This document shows positions 14,034 through 23,366 of a DNA stretch of 38,644 nt, piece by piece. The DNA is from Lachnospiraceae bacterium (GTDB taxonomy: Bacteria > Bacillota > Clostridia > Lachnospirales > Lachnospiraceae): NCBI GenBank assembly GCA_022510545.1, contig JAFLTG010000020.1, positions 1 to 38,644 of the forward strand, in the 5' to 3' direction. Both the position numbers and the translations under genes were made by a program. Under the pieces are notes generated by a model, which worked only from the letters and a program-made list of their open reading frames with translations, did no database searches and was not told the DNA's origin. The stretch's first letter is position 1. Each line of letters begins with the position of its first letter.

Positions 14034-16730
14034 ATGAAGGAAATGGGAGATAAAAATGAAAATGATATTGATGTAAAAGAAAATGTTGTAAAAAGGAAAA
14101 AAAGAATATCCGGAAAAAAGGTAAGATTTTGCCTGACGTTATTACAGCATATATTACTTTTTGCTGCGGCGATTGCAATCTTTGTGGTGGCAACGGGATC
14201 TACTGTGATAATAGACGGAAAAGGATATGTGCTGGATGCTTCGGACAGTGATAAGGCATACGAAGATTCTGAGCTGTTTGATATGCTTTACGGACAGTCT
14301 GTGGCAGATATAATAAGATTCGGAGTAATAAGGAGCCAGTTAGAAGCAGGCGGGAAATTTTACGGCAAAAAAGTTATTGATGTAACGGCATATAATCATC
14401 GTGATTCCGGTATACCCGAGCAATATGTCACCGCCAGATATTATCTGGAGGATTTGCTTAAATGGCAGCAATACGGCGGTGTGGCATACGATACTCAGTA
14501 TATGACTTATCAGGAACTAAGTTCTTTTCTAAGTGACAAGACCATGTTGACAATTGTCGATCCTGACAGTAAGTACTACAATACTTCTGATGCAAATTAT
14601 ATGAAGTCAAATATTGATAACTATACGTTTGTTGATGGGGTATCTGCCAATATGTTGTCCTATGATGGATATAACGGAGATACATATACCGAAACCGAAT
14701 ATTATGATTCAGATGAAGATACACAAGAACAGGTACATATCAATGTTTTAATAAATCGATATAAGACTGTTGATGGTAAGAATGTTGAGAATTATACCGC
14801 AGACCTGCCAAGCTATAATGAACTTTGCCAAAATGTCTCTACGGCAATGCTGAATCTTAGCTACAATTACGAAGAGTATTTAAGCTTTATGGATAAATAT
14901 GACTACAATAATTCCAATATTCGATATTATATTGAAAAGACGGTGGGCGGCAATACCGAATATTATACTAATATGGAAGATATCATAAGCATAAATGACG
15001 TAGAGAACAGACTTAAGAACGGTGATATTGTAACTGTTTTCAACGATATTTTCTCTTCTAATGACGGAAAATGTTTTGCCAAATATATTTATTATAGTCC
15101 GTCGGTAATGAGGTATGAAAGCAACACATCGATTAAAGAAAATACAATAAGAGATATAGTTATGAAATATGACTATGCGTATCCTGAGGATATAAAAATA
15201 TGGATAGGCGTAGATACAAGGTATCCCATAGAAGATGCAATAGCACAGGGTGCATCAGGGTATCAAAATTATCTGCCATATTTCTGGCAGTGGGGAGTAT
15301 TTGCCGTAATTGCACTTGTTGTGTATCTGATACTCATTGTATATCTCACCCTCACAACCGGAAGGGAGACTGACGAGGCTGGAAATACCTATATAAACCT
15401 GACTGAATTTGATAAAGTCCATACCGAAGTTACGATTATATTACTCGCAGGAATAATTGTTGCATTCAGTGCGGCTGCCGTTTTTGTAAATGAACTTTAT
15501 AATAACCGTTACAGAACGTATTTACAGACAATTTATACCAATAATCCGGTTACCTTGGCATTTGTTATCGGAGCAGCGGTATTTGTAGTGGACGTCATTT
15601 TCTGCTTGTTCTATTACAGCTTTATCAGAAGGATTAAAGCCAGGGTCTTATGGAAGAACAGCTGTCTGAGACAACTTATTAAAAAAGGTAATGACTGGAT
15701 AGATAAACTCCGCATGAATGGCAATATCATAGTTGCGACCTGGATGCCGTATTGCATCTTTGTTGTATTTAATATAATGATGGTATTGGTAGTTGATATC
15801 AATATAATCGGTATTATAATCGCAATTATACTTGATCTGATAATCGGAGTATTTCTTTATCATGATGCAAAAGAAAGACAGGATATAGTAAAAGGCATTG
15901 AGCGGATTTCGGAAGGAGATTTTTCCTATCAGATAGAGTTGTCCGGTCTGCACGGAGACAATACTGAGCTTGCAAAAGCAGTTAACAACATAGGAAACGG
16001 AATTAAAAATGCGGTAGAAATAAGTATGAAAGACGAGCGAATGAAAACCGAGCTTATTACAAATGTCTCACATGATATAAAAACTCCGCTTACGTCAATC
16101 ATCAATTATGTGGATCTTATCAAGAGAGAAGAAACCGATAACGAGCGGATTCGTGGATATGTCCAGGTACTTGATGAAAAATCCCAGCGTCTGAAGCAAT
16201 TGATTGATGACCTTGTGGAAGCCAGCAAAATATCATCGGGCAACATCAGCCTGCACTTTGAAAAAATAAATCTTACTGAGCTTCTCAATCAGACAATAGG
16301 GGAGTTTTCCGAGAAGTTTGAGGAAAAAGGCTTAAGCATCGTTATGAGCGGTAATGCATCGAATGTGATAATAGAGGCTGACAGCAAAAGTATCTGGCGT
16401 GTGATAGAAAATCTTTTTAATAACGTATATAAATATGCATTAGAGCGTACAAGAGTATATGTTTCCATTAATCTTATTGCAAAAGACGGTGGACAGTTAA
16501 GTGAGAAGGTCGAGATTACAATTAAAAATATCTCTGCAAGTGAACTTAACTGCAATCCCGAAGAGCTTACGGAACGCTTTAAAAGAGGGGATGAATCCAG
16601 AACCACAGAGGGTAACGGACTGGGGCTGTCGATAGCCAAGAATCTGACCGAAGCACAACATGGTACTTTCGAGATACAATTAGACGGTGATTTATTCAAG
16701 GTTATTCTTATATTTCCCGTTATGCAGTAA
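14034..16730 (+). CDS. Large multi-pass sensor histidine kinase
   Basis: 898 aa, large for a kinase of this type. One helix near the N-terminus (about 31-52), then about 360 extracytoplasmic residues rich in Tyr, Asp and Asn with no domain I can name, then four to five more helices (about 418-440, 466-488, 505-530, 563-610). The cytoplasmic part has a HAMP-like linker, the phospho-acceptor His680 in NVSHDIKTPLTSI, an N box ENLFNNVYKYA and a G box NGLGLSIAKNL. gggag precedes ATG 14034. The signal is unknown. The long outer domain suggests sensing of an envelope component or peptide. Confidence 0.93.
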   Translation: MKEMGDKNENDIDVKENVVKRKKRISGKKVRFCLTLLQHILLFAAAIAIFVVATGSTVIIDGKGYVLDASDSDKAYEDSELFDMLYGQSVADIIRFGVIRSQLEAGGKFYGKKVIDVTAYNHRDSGIPEQYVTARYYLEDLLKWQQYGGVAYDTQYMTYQELSSFLSDKTMLTIVDPDSKYYNTSDANYMKSNIDNYTFVDGVSANMLSYDGYNGDTYTETEYYDSDEDTQEQVHINVLINRYKTVDGKNVENYTADLPSYNELCQNVSTAMLNLSYNYEEYLSFMDKYDYNNSNIRYYIEKTVGGNTEYYTNMEDIISINDVENRLKNGDIVTVFNDIFSSNDGKCFAKYIYYSPSVMRYESNTSIKENTIRDIVMKYDYAYPEDIKIWIGVDTRYPIEDAIAQGASGYQNYLPYFWQWGVFAVIALVVYLILIVYLTLTTGRETDEAGNTYINLTEFDKVHTEVTIILLAGIIVAFSAAAVFVNELYNNRYRTYLQTIYTNNPVTLAFVIGAAVFVVDVIFCLFYYSFIRRIKARVLWKNSCLRQLIKKGNDWIDKLRMNGNIIVATWMPYCIFVVFNIMMVLVVDINIIGIIIAIILDLIIGVFLYHDAKERQDIVKGIERISEGDFSYQIELSGLHGDNTELAKAVNNIGNGIKNAVEISMKDERMKTELITNVSHDIKTPLTSIINYVDLIKREETDNERIRGYVQVLDEKSQRLKQLIDDLVEASKISSGNISLHFEKINLTELLNQTIGEFSEKFEEKGLSIVMSGNASNVIIEADSKSIWRVIENLFNNVYKYALERTRVYVSINLIAKDGGQLSEKVEITIKNISASELNCNPEELTERFKRGDESRTTEGNGLGLSIAKNLTEAQHGTFEIQLDGDLFKVILIFPVMQ

Positions 16731-16742
16731 TTGTAAAATGAA

Positions 16743-16791
16743 ACAGGAAGCTGTATTCAATGACTTAAACGGTCATAAATAAGCTTCCTGT
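16743..16791. terminator. Shared bidirectional terminator between the kinase gene and prs
   Basis: ACAGGAAGCT (16743-16752) pairs with AGCTTCCTGT (16782-16791), with a small inner TGAC/GTCA stem (16761-16764 with 16772-16775). It lies between convergent genes. T-tracts are short on both sides, so efficiency is uncertain. Confidence 0.55.
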
Positions 16792-16815
16792 GTCGGCCCT
16801 TAATTTAGTCGGATT

Positions 16816-18009
16816 TCAACCGTCCAGCGCATCCTCTTCCCTGTTATTATATTTGGCAAGGACGCTGTGGATTTTCTCGGTAGGTGTATAAATATTTGAC
16901 ATTGAAACATCGTGGTTCATAAAGTTGATAATAGTAGCAATAAATTTACTCATATCGGCCTCCTGATAATAGGGCTTGTCCCTAAGCTCAGGGGGCTGAT
17001 AGCATAGATTCGTAGTAATAATACGGTCAAAATAGCATTTCTCATAAGCCTCATCAAAAGCAGCAAGTCCATCGGTGAATAAGCCAAAAGCCGCACATAC
17101 GAACACACGCTTGGCATTCATTTTCTTAAGCTGCCTGGCGGTATCGATCATGCTTCCGCCGGAAGAAATCATATCGTCTATGATGATGACATCTTTACCG
17201 TCGATATTATCTCCCAGAAATTCATGCGCCACAATAGGGTTCTTGCCGTTTACTATAGTAGAGTAGTCACGGCGTTTGTAAAACATACCGGTATCTACGC
17301 CGAGTACATTGGCAAAATACACAGCCCGATCAAGCGCACCCTCATCGGGGCTTATTACAATAGTATGGTCTTTATCAATTAAAAGGTCACCTGCAGTATG
17401 CAGCAGAGCCAGCATAAACTGATAATGAGGTGAATAGTTATCAAAGCCTTTTAACGGAACAGAGTTCTGCACCCTGGGGTCATGTGCATCAAAAGTAATA
17501 AAATTGGACACTCCCATAGACATAAGCTCTTCAATAGCATAAGCACAGTCAAGTGATTCACGACCGTTTCTTTTATGCTGTCTGCCCTCGTAGAGAAAAG
17601 GCATGATCACATTGATGCGGTGAGCTTTTCCGTTGATTGCTGAGATGATTCTTTTTAAATCCTGATAATGATCGTCAGGAGACATATGATTGATAAAAGA
17701 GTTCATCTGGTAAGTAATGCTGTGATTGCAGACATCTGTAAGAATAAAAATATCCTTTCCTCTGACAGAAGAATCCAGAATAGCCTTACCTTCGCCGCTT
17801 CCAAAACGTGGGCATTCAACCTCTGAAAGATAATTATCCTCCATATATCCAAAAAAGGCAGGGTCGTTCTTGAAGCTGTTATTTAGATTCTGTCTGAACT
17901 CTACCAGATAAGTATTGATTCTTTGTGCAAGCGGAAGAGCCGCCTTGGTTGTTAAAAGCTTCATCGGCGCAACCGGCATCGCAGTTTCCAATTGTTCTAT
18001 ATTAGGCAT
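16816..18009 (-). CDS. prs: Ribose-phosphate pyrophosphokinase (PRPP synthase)
   Basis: Makes PRPP from ribose 5-phosphate and ATP for nucleotide, His and Trp synthesis. It has 397 aa, clearly longer than the roughly 315-aa classical enzyme; the extra length is at the N-terminus and in insertions, a form common in Lachnospiraceae. Key motifs: the ATP/flexible-loop region EGRQHKRNGRES, FDAHDPRVQN, and the PRPP-binding loop VIIIDDMISSGGSMIDTA. ggagaaaa just upstream sets the ATG at 18009 rather than a TTG at 18021. It has its own promoter on the minus strand and is convergent with the histidine kinase gene. Confidence 0.92.
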   Translation of the reverse strand: MPNIEQLETAMPVAPMKLLTTKAALPLAQRINTYLVEFRQNLNNSFKNDPAFFGYMEDNYLSEVECPRFGSGEGKAILDSSVRGKDIFILTDVCNHSITYQMNSFINHMSPDDHYQDLKRIISAINGKAHRINVIMPFLYEGRQHKRNGRESLDCAYAIEELMSMGVSNFITFDAHDPRVQNSVPLKGFDNYSPHYQFMLALLHTAGDLLIDKDHTIVISPDEGALDRAVYFANVLGVDTGMFYKRRDYSTIVNGKNPIVAHEFLGDNIDGKDVIIIDDMISSGGSMIDTARQLKKMNAKRVFVCAAFGLFTDGLAAFDEAYEKCYFDRIITTNLCYQPPELRDKPYYQEADMSKFIATIINFMNHDVSMSNIYTPTEKIHSVLAKYNNREEDALDG

Positions 18010-18044
18010 AATTTTCTCCAATCTGTAAAAAGCATATCAATTAT

Positions 18045-18073
18045 TTTATAACATTCTGATAGTGACACGTCAA
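18045..18073 (-). promoter_or_regulatory. prs promoter
   Basis: Read on the minus strand: TTGACG (18073-18068), a 17-base spacer, TATAAA (18050-18045). Near consensus, about 35 bases upstream of the prs ATG. Confidence 0.65.
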
Positions 18074-18090
18074 GAATTTTCGGGTATTAT
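18062..18090 (+). promoter_or_regulatory. Promoter of the DUF512-der-plsY-gpsA operon
   Basis: GTGACA (18062-18067), a 17-base spacer, TATTAT (18085-18090). Its -35 directly abuts the -35 of the divergent prs promoter. Confidence 0.5.
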
Positions 18091-18121
18091 TGATTTAAAC
18101 TTATAAAAGGAAATCATATTA

Positions 18122-19456
18122 ATGGGTAAAATAACACATGTTATCAATGTAGTGAAAAAAGATTCAATAGCTGAGGAACTTGGTATTGAGCCTGGAGATG
18201 AGCTGCTCAAAATCAATGACAATGAAATAGAAGATATATTTGATTACCAATATTTAATACAGGATGAATATATAGAGGTTTTGATTCGTAAGACTGGCGG
18301 TGAGGAATGGCTGCTTGAAATAGATAAAGAATACGATGAGGATCTGGGAGTAGAGTTTGAGAACGGGCTTATGGACGAATACCGTTCCTGCCGCAATAAA
18401 TGCATATTCTGCTTTATTGACCAGATGCCGAAGGGAATGCGTGAAACGCTGTATTTTAAGGATGATGACTCCAGACTGTCCTTTTTACAGGGTAACTATG
18501 TGACACTGACCAATATGTCGGATAATGACATAGAGCGTATTATAAAGTATCATCTGTCCCCAATAAACATCTCATTCCATACTACCAATCCTGAGCTTCG
18601 CTGCAAGATGTTAAATAACCGTTTTGCAGGGGAAGCGCTTAATTGCGTGCAGAAGCTTTATAATGCAGGAATTACTATGAATGGACAGATTGTTCTGTGC
18701 AAAGGGATAAACGACGGTGAGGAACTGGAACGCAGCATTTCGGATCTGACAGCCTATCTTCCGCATCTTGAGAGTGTATCCGTAGTTCCTGTGGGACTCT
18801 CCAGATACAGGGAGGGCTTATATCCGCTTGAACCATTTGAAAAGGAAGACGCTGTGCGTGTTTTAGAGTGTATACATAGGTGGCAGCAGAAAATTTATCC
18901 TGAGTACGGACTTCATTTTGTACATGCTTCCGATGAATGGTATATAATGGCAGGAGAGGAACTGCCGGAGAGTGAACGGTATGATGGATATTTGCAGCTG
19001 GAAAATGGCGTGGGTATGCTGCGCCTTAAACTGGATGAATTTAATGATGCAATAGGAAAATTGAAGGCTGTGGAGATAGCTGATGAAGAATTGTCAATTG
19101 TGACCGGAACCCTGGCATATCCGTATATCCTTCATATGGCTGAAACTATTATGAAGCTTTTTCCGAAGTTGAATATACATGTCTATGCCATAGTTAATGA
19201 ATTTTTTGGAGAGAGAATTACGGTATCCGGTCTTTTGACAGGGCAGGATATAATCAAGCAGTTAAAAGGACAAAGACTTGGAGAACGTATATTACTTCCG
19301 CAAAATGTGCTTAGAAGCGGAGAAGATTATTTTTTGGACGATATTACGGTTTCCGAGGTCGAAAAGTCTTTACAAGTCAATGCAGATATTGTAAAATCAA
19401 GCGGATATGATTTTGTTAATGCTATATTAAAAATAGATATAGAAAATTTGAATTAA
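18122..19456 (+). CDS. DUF512 / PDZ-like radical-SAM-type iron-sulfur protein
   Basis: 444 aa. An N-terminal PDZ-like segment (VVKKDSIAEELGIEPGDELL, about 11-30) is followed by a radical-SAM-like core with the cluster motif C-R-N-K-C-I-F-C-F (Cys90, Cys94, Cys97) and FIDQMPKGMRETLY. The C-terminal DUF512 part contains TGTLAYPYI and PQNVLRSGEDYFLDD. The family is conserved in Clostridia immediately before der; its substrate is not established. Its gene starts 32 bases downstream of the -10. Together with der, plsY and gpsA it forms a compact plus-strand operon. Confidence 0.9.
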   Translation: MGKITHVINVVKKDSIAEELGIEPGDELLKINDNEIEDIFDYQYLIQDEYIEVLIRKTGGEEWLLEIDKEYDEDLGVEFENGLMDEYRSCRNKCIFCFIDQMPKGMRETLYFKDDDSRLSFLQGNYVTLTNMSDNDIERIIKYHLSPINISFHTTNPELRCKMLNNRFAGEALNCVQKLYNAGITMNGQIVLCKGINDGEELERSISDLTAYLPHLESVSVVPVGLSRYREGLYPLEPFEKEDAVRVLECIHRWQQKIYPEYGLHFVHASDEWYIMAGEELPESERYDGYLQLENGVGMLRLKLDEFNDAIGKLKAVEIADEELSIVTGTLAYPYILHMAETIMKLFPKLNIHVYAIVNEFFGERITVSGLLTGQDIIKQLKGQRLGERILLPQNVLRSGEDYFLDDITVSEVEKSLQVNADIVKSSGYDFVNAILKIDIENLN

Positions 19457-19509
19457 CAGATATAATATGCAAGGTAAACAATAAGTAGAGTTAAAATAGG
19501 AAAGATAAA

Positions 19510-20847
19510 ATGGGAAAGAAAAAAAGCAAGCCTATCGTTGCGGTTGTCGGCCGCCCCAATGTGGGAAAGTCAACGCTGTTCAATGCATTGGCCGGAGAAA
19601 AAATATCTATTGTAAAAGATACACCGGGAATTACAAGAGACAGGATTTATGCCGATGTTACATGGCTTAATATGAACTTCACTTTAATTGACACAGGCGG
19701 AATTGAGCCGGAGAGCAAGGATATCATCCTTTCACAGATGCGGGAGCAGGCCCAGATTGCCATTGATACCGCGGACGTCATAATCTTTATGGTAGATGTT
19801 AAACAAGGACTTATAGATGCCGATTCCAAAGTGGCGGATATGCTTAGACGTTCTAAGAAGCCTATAGTGCTGACCGTCAATAAAGTGGATGATTTTAAAA
19901 AATATATGGCAGACGTATATGAGTTTTACCAGTTGGGAATAGGGGAGCCTTTTCCGATTTCCTCAGTGAATAAGCTGGGATTTGGAGAATTGCTGGATGA
20001 GGTCACCTCCTATTTTGACAAGGATGCGGCCGAGGAAGAAGAGGATGATCGCACCAAGGTAGCTATTGTCGGAAAACCGAATGTGGGCAAATCATCTATC
20101 GTTAATAAACTTATCGGGGAAAACCGTGTTATTGTATCCGATATTGCCGGAACCACAAGAGATGCGGTTGATACTGACATAGTTTATAACGGCAAAGAAT
20201 ATGTTTTCATAGATACCGCAGGTCTAAGGCGTAAGAACAAGATTAAGGAAGAACTTGAACGCTATATGATCATACGTACCGTATCGGCAGTGGAGAGAGC
20301 CGATATTGTTGTACTGGTGATTGATGCCACGGAGGGAGTTACCGAACAGGATGCCAAGATTGCCGGAATTGCCCATGACAGAGGAAAGGCAACCATAATT
20401 GCAGTCAATAAGTGGGATGCGATTGAAAAGGATGATAAGACTACCAATAAATTTACGGAGAAAATCAGGCAGATACTTTCTTTTATGTCCTATGCCGAAG
20501 TTACATTTATTTCTGCCGTGACAGGTCAGAGACTTCATAAACTGTATGAGCTTATCGATGCGGTATATGAGAATCATGCTATGAGGGTTGCAACCGGAGT
20601 GCTCAATGAAATCCTTACGGAAGCGGTAGCAATGCAGCAGCCTCCTTCAGATAAAGGAAAAAGACTCAGGCTCTATTACATTACACAGGTTTCTGTCAAA
20701 CCGCCTACCTTTGTTATCTTTGTAAATGATAAGGAATTAATGCATTTTTCATATACAAGATATATTGAAAATCAGATTAGGGAGGCTTTTGGTTTCAGAG
20801 GCACACCGCTTAAGTTTATCATAAGGGAAAGAAAGGAAGAACGTTAA
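19510..20847 (+). CDS. der: Double-GTPase ribosome assembly factor Der (EngA)
   Basis: 445 aa. Two tandem Era-like GTPase domains: G1 GRPNVGKST (14-22) with DTGG and NKVD, and a second G1 GKPNVGKSS (about 190) with DTAG and NKWD, followed by the KH-like C-terminal domain. Der assists 50S maturation. An acidic linker EEEEDD joins the G domains. aggaaag precedes ATG 19510. plsY begins right after the stop codon. Confidence 0.98.
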   Translation: MGKKKSKPIVAVVGRPNVGKSTLFNALAGEKISIVKDTPGITRDRIYADVTWLNMNFTLIDTGGIEPESKDIILSQMREQAQIAIDTADVIIFMVDVKQGLIDADSKVADMLRRSKKPIVLTVNKVDDFKKYMADVYEFYQLGIGEPFPISSVNKLGFGELLDEVTSYFDKDAAEEEEDDRTKVAIVGKPNVGKSSIVNKLIGENRVIVSDIAGTTRDAVDTDIVYNGKEYVFIDTAGLRRKNKIKEELERYMIIRTVSAVERADIVVLVIDATEGVTEQDAKIAGIAHDRGKATIIAVNKWDAIEKDDKTTNKFTEKIRQILSFMSYAEVTFISAVTGQRLHKLYELIDAVYENHAMRVATGVLNEILTEAVAMQQPPSDKGKRLRLYYITQVSVKPPTFVIFVNDKELMHFSYTRYIENQIREAFGFRGTPLKFIIRERKEER

Positions 20848-21510
20848 GTGGAACGGATAATTTGTTTATTGATAGGTTATGTTTTCGGACTCTTTCAGAC
20901 TGCATATATTTATGGCAAGCTGCATGGAATCGATATAAGGAATTACGGGAGCGGCAATGCCGGAACAACTAATACGATGCGCGTACTTGGTACGAAAGCC
21001 GGATTGATTGTACTATTTGGAGATATTATAAAATGCATACTTGCGATAGTCGTTACAGGATTTTTGTTTAATGATAACTATCCGGATATGATTTATCTTC
21101 TGAAAATATATGCTGCTGCGGGAGCGATTCTTGGACATAATTTCCCTTTTTATCTGCATTTTAAGGGCGGAAAAGGAATAGCCGCTACGGCAGGACTCAT
21201 TCTTGCATTTCATCCATACTTTATACCGGTAGGAGTTGTACTGTTTTTCGGTACTTTTTTTACGACGCATTACGTATCGTTGGGTTCATTGTTAGTATAT
21301 GCAGGCTTTATGATTGAGCTTGTTGTGCTTGGACAGCTTGGAATCTTTAATATGGGTCAGGAGCATTTGATAGAGATGTACATAGTAGCTGCCCTTTTGA
21401 CAGTTATGGCGTACTATAAACACAGAGAAAATATTATACGCCTTATTAAGGGTGAAGAGAGAAAAACTTACTTGACTCATAAAGAAAAACAAGAAAGGTA
21501 TGGTGAATAA
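20848..21510 (+). CDS. plsY: Glycerol-3-phosphate acyltransferase PlsY
   Basis: 220 aa multi-pass membrane enzyme that moves an acyl group from acyl-phosphate to glycerol 3-phosphate, the first step of phospholipid synthesis. Signatures: GSGNAGTTNTMRVLG and the phosphate-binding loop HNFPFYLHFKGGKGIA. About five hydrophobic helices. It starts at GTG 20848 immediately after the der TAA, with aaaggaag upstream. It precedes gpsA, whose product supplies its substrate. Confidence 0.97.
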   Translation: MERIICLLIGYVFGLFQTAYIYGKLHGIDIRNYGSGNAGTTNTMRVLGTKAGLIVLFGDIIKCILAIVVTGFLFNDNYPDMIYLLKIYAAAGAILGHNFPFYLHFKGGKGIAATAGLILAFHPYFIPVGVVLFFGTFFTTHYVSLGSLLVYAGFMIELVVLGQLGIFNMGQEHLIEMYIVAALLTVMAYYKHRENIIRLIKGEERKTYLTHKEKQERYGE

Positions 21511-21511
21511 C

Positions 21512-22525
21512 ATGGCGAATATCAGTGTAATCGGGGCCGGAAGCTGGGGAACTGCACTTGCGCTTTTGCTTAGTAATAACGGACATAAGGTGACTGTCTG
21601 GTCCATTATGGAAAAAGAGATTGAGATGCTTATTAACGAGCATGAGCATAAAGATAAGCTGCCGGGTGTAAAACTGCCTGAAGATATGGAATTCACCACA
21701 GATTTAGAAGCGGCAGTTACAAAAAGCGAGGTTTTGGTTCTTGCGGTGCCTTCTCCATTTACGAGAGATACTTCCAGGAGTATGTCAGCTTATGTGAAAG
21801 ACGGGCAGATTATTGTCAACGTTGCAAAAGGTATAGAAGAAAATACCTTGATGACCTTATCTGAAATTATTGAAGAAGAAATACCGCAGGCAGATGTTGC
21901 CGTATTGTCCGGACCTTCTCATGCGGAAGAAGTGGGAAAAGGGATCCCCACTACAATTGTCGTAGGTGCCAAAACCAAGAAGACCGCAGAGTATTTACAG
22001 AATATTCTTATGAATGAAGCCTTTCGTGTATACATCAGTCCTGATGTGCTTGGCATAGAGCTTGGCGCCGCACTTAAAAATGTCGTTGCCCTGGCGGCAG
22101 GAATCGCCGACGGACTCGGCTATGGCGATAATACCAAGGCTGCGCTTATTACAAGAGGAATAGCAGAGATTGCAAGACTTGGAACCACTATGGGTGGAAG
22201 ATGGGAGACCTTTTTCGGTCTTACCGGAATCGGTGACCTGATCGTTACCTGTGCATCCATGCACTCCAGAAACAGACGCGCGGGAATCTTAATCGGTAAG
22301 GGTTATACAATGGATGAAGCAATGGCAGAGGTAAAAATGGTTGTAGAAGGCGTTTATTCTGCTAAGGCAGCAATGGGACTTTCTAAGAAATATGATGTGC
22401 AGCTGCCCATCATAGAGCAGGTCAATGAAGTGCTGTTTGAAGGAAAATCTGCGGCGGAAGCGGTTGGAAGTCTGATGCTTCGGGATAAGAAGCTGGAAAA
22501 TCCGTTGATTCCATGGGAGGAATAA
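21512..22525 (+). CDS. gpsA: Glycerol-3-phosphate dehydrogenase [NAD(P)+]
   Basis: Reduces dihydroxyacetone phosphate to glycerol 3-phosphate for PlsY. It has 337 aa with the Rossmann motif VIGAGSWGTALA near the N-terminus, VLSGPSHAEEV, the catalytic-Lys region LGAALKNVVALAAGIADG, and GLGYGDNTKAALITRG. ATG 21512 is chosen over an ATG at 21500 inside plsY, because the family starts at the Rossmann strand and ggtg precedes 21512. Directly downstream of plsY, matching the pathway order. Confidence 0.97.
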   Translation: MANISVIGAGSWGTALALLLSNNGHKVTVWSIMEKEIEMLINEHEHKDKLPGVKLPEDMEFTTDLEAAVTKSEVLVLAVPSPFTRDTSRSMSAYVKDGQIIVNVAKGIEENTLMTLSEIIEEEIPQADVAVLSGPSHAEEVGKGIPTTIVVGAKTKKTAEYLQNILMNEAFRVYISPDVLGIELGAALKNVVALAAGIADGLGYGDNTKAALITRGIAEIARLGTTMGGRWETFFGLTGIGDLIVTCASMHSRNRRAGILIGKGYTMDEAMAEVKMVVEGVYSAKAAMGLSKKYDVQLPIIEQVNEVLFEGKSAAEAVGSLMLRDKKLENPLIPWEE

Positions 22526-22529
22526 CAGA

Positions 22530-23072
22530 GTGGATGACAGTAAAGGCAAAGTTATAATATTTTTATGGAATCTATATGTGCTTTTCTACTATCCGCTTGC
22601 TTTCTTTTCGACGACATTGTGGGCTTTTGAAACTTCAGAACCATCTCCGTTTGGTCGTGGAAGTGGAATGCCAATAGCGGTTATGGGTGTTTTTGTCCCG
22701 GAATTTATATTTAAATTAATATGGAATCTAAACAACAGGCTATTTACTATTATTTGCAGTATTGTGGATGGACTGATACTTAATAGATTATTTCATCTCT
22801 TTTTTATTACTTGGACAGATGCTCCAATTACATATTGGATTTTAAACATCATGATAGTGCTTGGTTTGGTTTGGGGTATAGTTATTGAATTTAACCAATC
22901 ACTGAAAGAACATATTTTGCAGTATCCGGAGAATAAATGGCTGTATCCACATTCTGAGGATGAGGAACGGGATGAAATATGGCAGTTTCTTTGGAAGGTA
23001 TTATGGTTCGCGGCACTAGGGTGTATATTTATTCATTTAATTTGGGGTATTTTTAAATATGCACCGGCTTAG
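22530..23072 (+). CDS. Small multi-pass membrane protein of unknown function
   Basis: 180 aa with four likely membrane helices (about 8-30, 48-65, 100-122, 150-175) and a short acidic stretch (HSEDEERDE, about 140-148). No family is recognised. It starts at GTG 22530, nine bases after gggagg (22515-22520), and lies four bases after gpsA, so it is probably co-transcribed. Its last codons and stop (GCA CCG GCT TAG) lie inside the first hairpin of the cluster at 23062-23199, so the true C-terminus may have been altered when that repeat arrived. It is more Trp/Phe-rich and AT-rich than gpsA. Confidence 0.75.
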   Translation: MDDSKGKVIIFLWNLYVLFYYPLAFFSTTLWAFETSEPSPFGRGSGMPIAVMGVFVPEFIFKLIWNLNNRLFTIICSIVDGLILNRLFHLFFITWTDAPITYWILNIMIVLGLVWGIVIEFNQSLKEHILQYPENKWLYPHSEDEERDEIWQFLWKVLWFAALGCIFIHLIWGIFKYAPA

Positions 23073-23199
23073 CCGGTGGTTTGCTCTGCCCCTATAAGGG
23101 GCTGTTACCGGCACTGAGTCTAAAGACTCGCATAGAATATGGAGTATGTTTGCTATATCCTGTTTGAGCTGACCGTGGACACACCTGCATAGCAGGTGG
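23062..23199. repeat. Cluster of four perfect hairpins, MITE-like or structured RNA
   Basis: Four stem-loops in 138 bases: CACCGGC/GCCGGTG (23062-23068, 23072-23078, loop TTA), GCCCCT/AGGGGC (23088-23093, 23097-23102, loop ATA), GAGTC/GACTC (23116-23120, 23125-23129, loop TAAA) and CACCTGC/GCAGGTG (23182-23188, 23192-23198, loop ATA). The first and last are near copies and both are followed by G, so they bracket the unit like the end hairpins of IS200/IS605-type elements or REP units. The unit is far more GC-rich than its surroundings. No transposase gene is inside. A structured non-coding RNA is the alternative. Confidence 0.55.
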
Positions 23200-23226
23200 A
23201 TTTTAAAAGACTGCATTACATTAAGT

Positions 23227-23262
23227 AAGCGATAAATCTTAAAATGGTTTATCGCTTTTTTA
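23227..23262 (+). terminator. Intrinsic terminator after the gpsA operon
   Basis: AAGCGATAAA (23227-23236) pairs with TTTATCGCTT (23248-23257), 11-base loop, followed by Ts. It isolates the gene cluster beginning at 23.4 kb from the gpsA operon. Confidence 0.8.
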
Positions 23263-23366
23263 TTATGTTTTAAATTCAATACAAGAATAATGCATCTGAT
23301 TACAATATAGTATGTTCCTGAAACTTATTACATATTTAAATCGTATTAGTTACAAAAGGATTTATT

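Noticed and set aside
18010-18021. TTG 18021 as prs start
   Set aside because: It overlaps the ggag ribosome binding site that serves the ATG at 18009.
21500-21511. ATG 21500 as gpsA start
   Set aside because: It overlaps plsY and adds four residues before the Rossmann strand; ATG 21512 matches the family.
23062-23199. CRISPR array
   Set aside because: The hairpins differ in sequence and spacing; there are no regular repeats and no cas genes.
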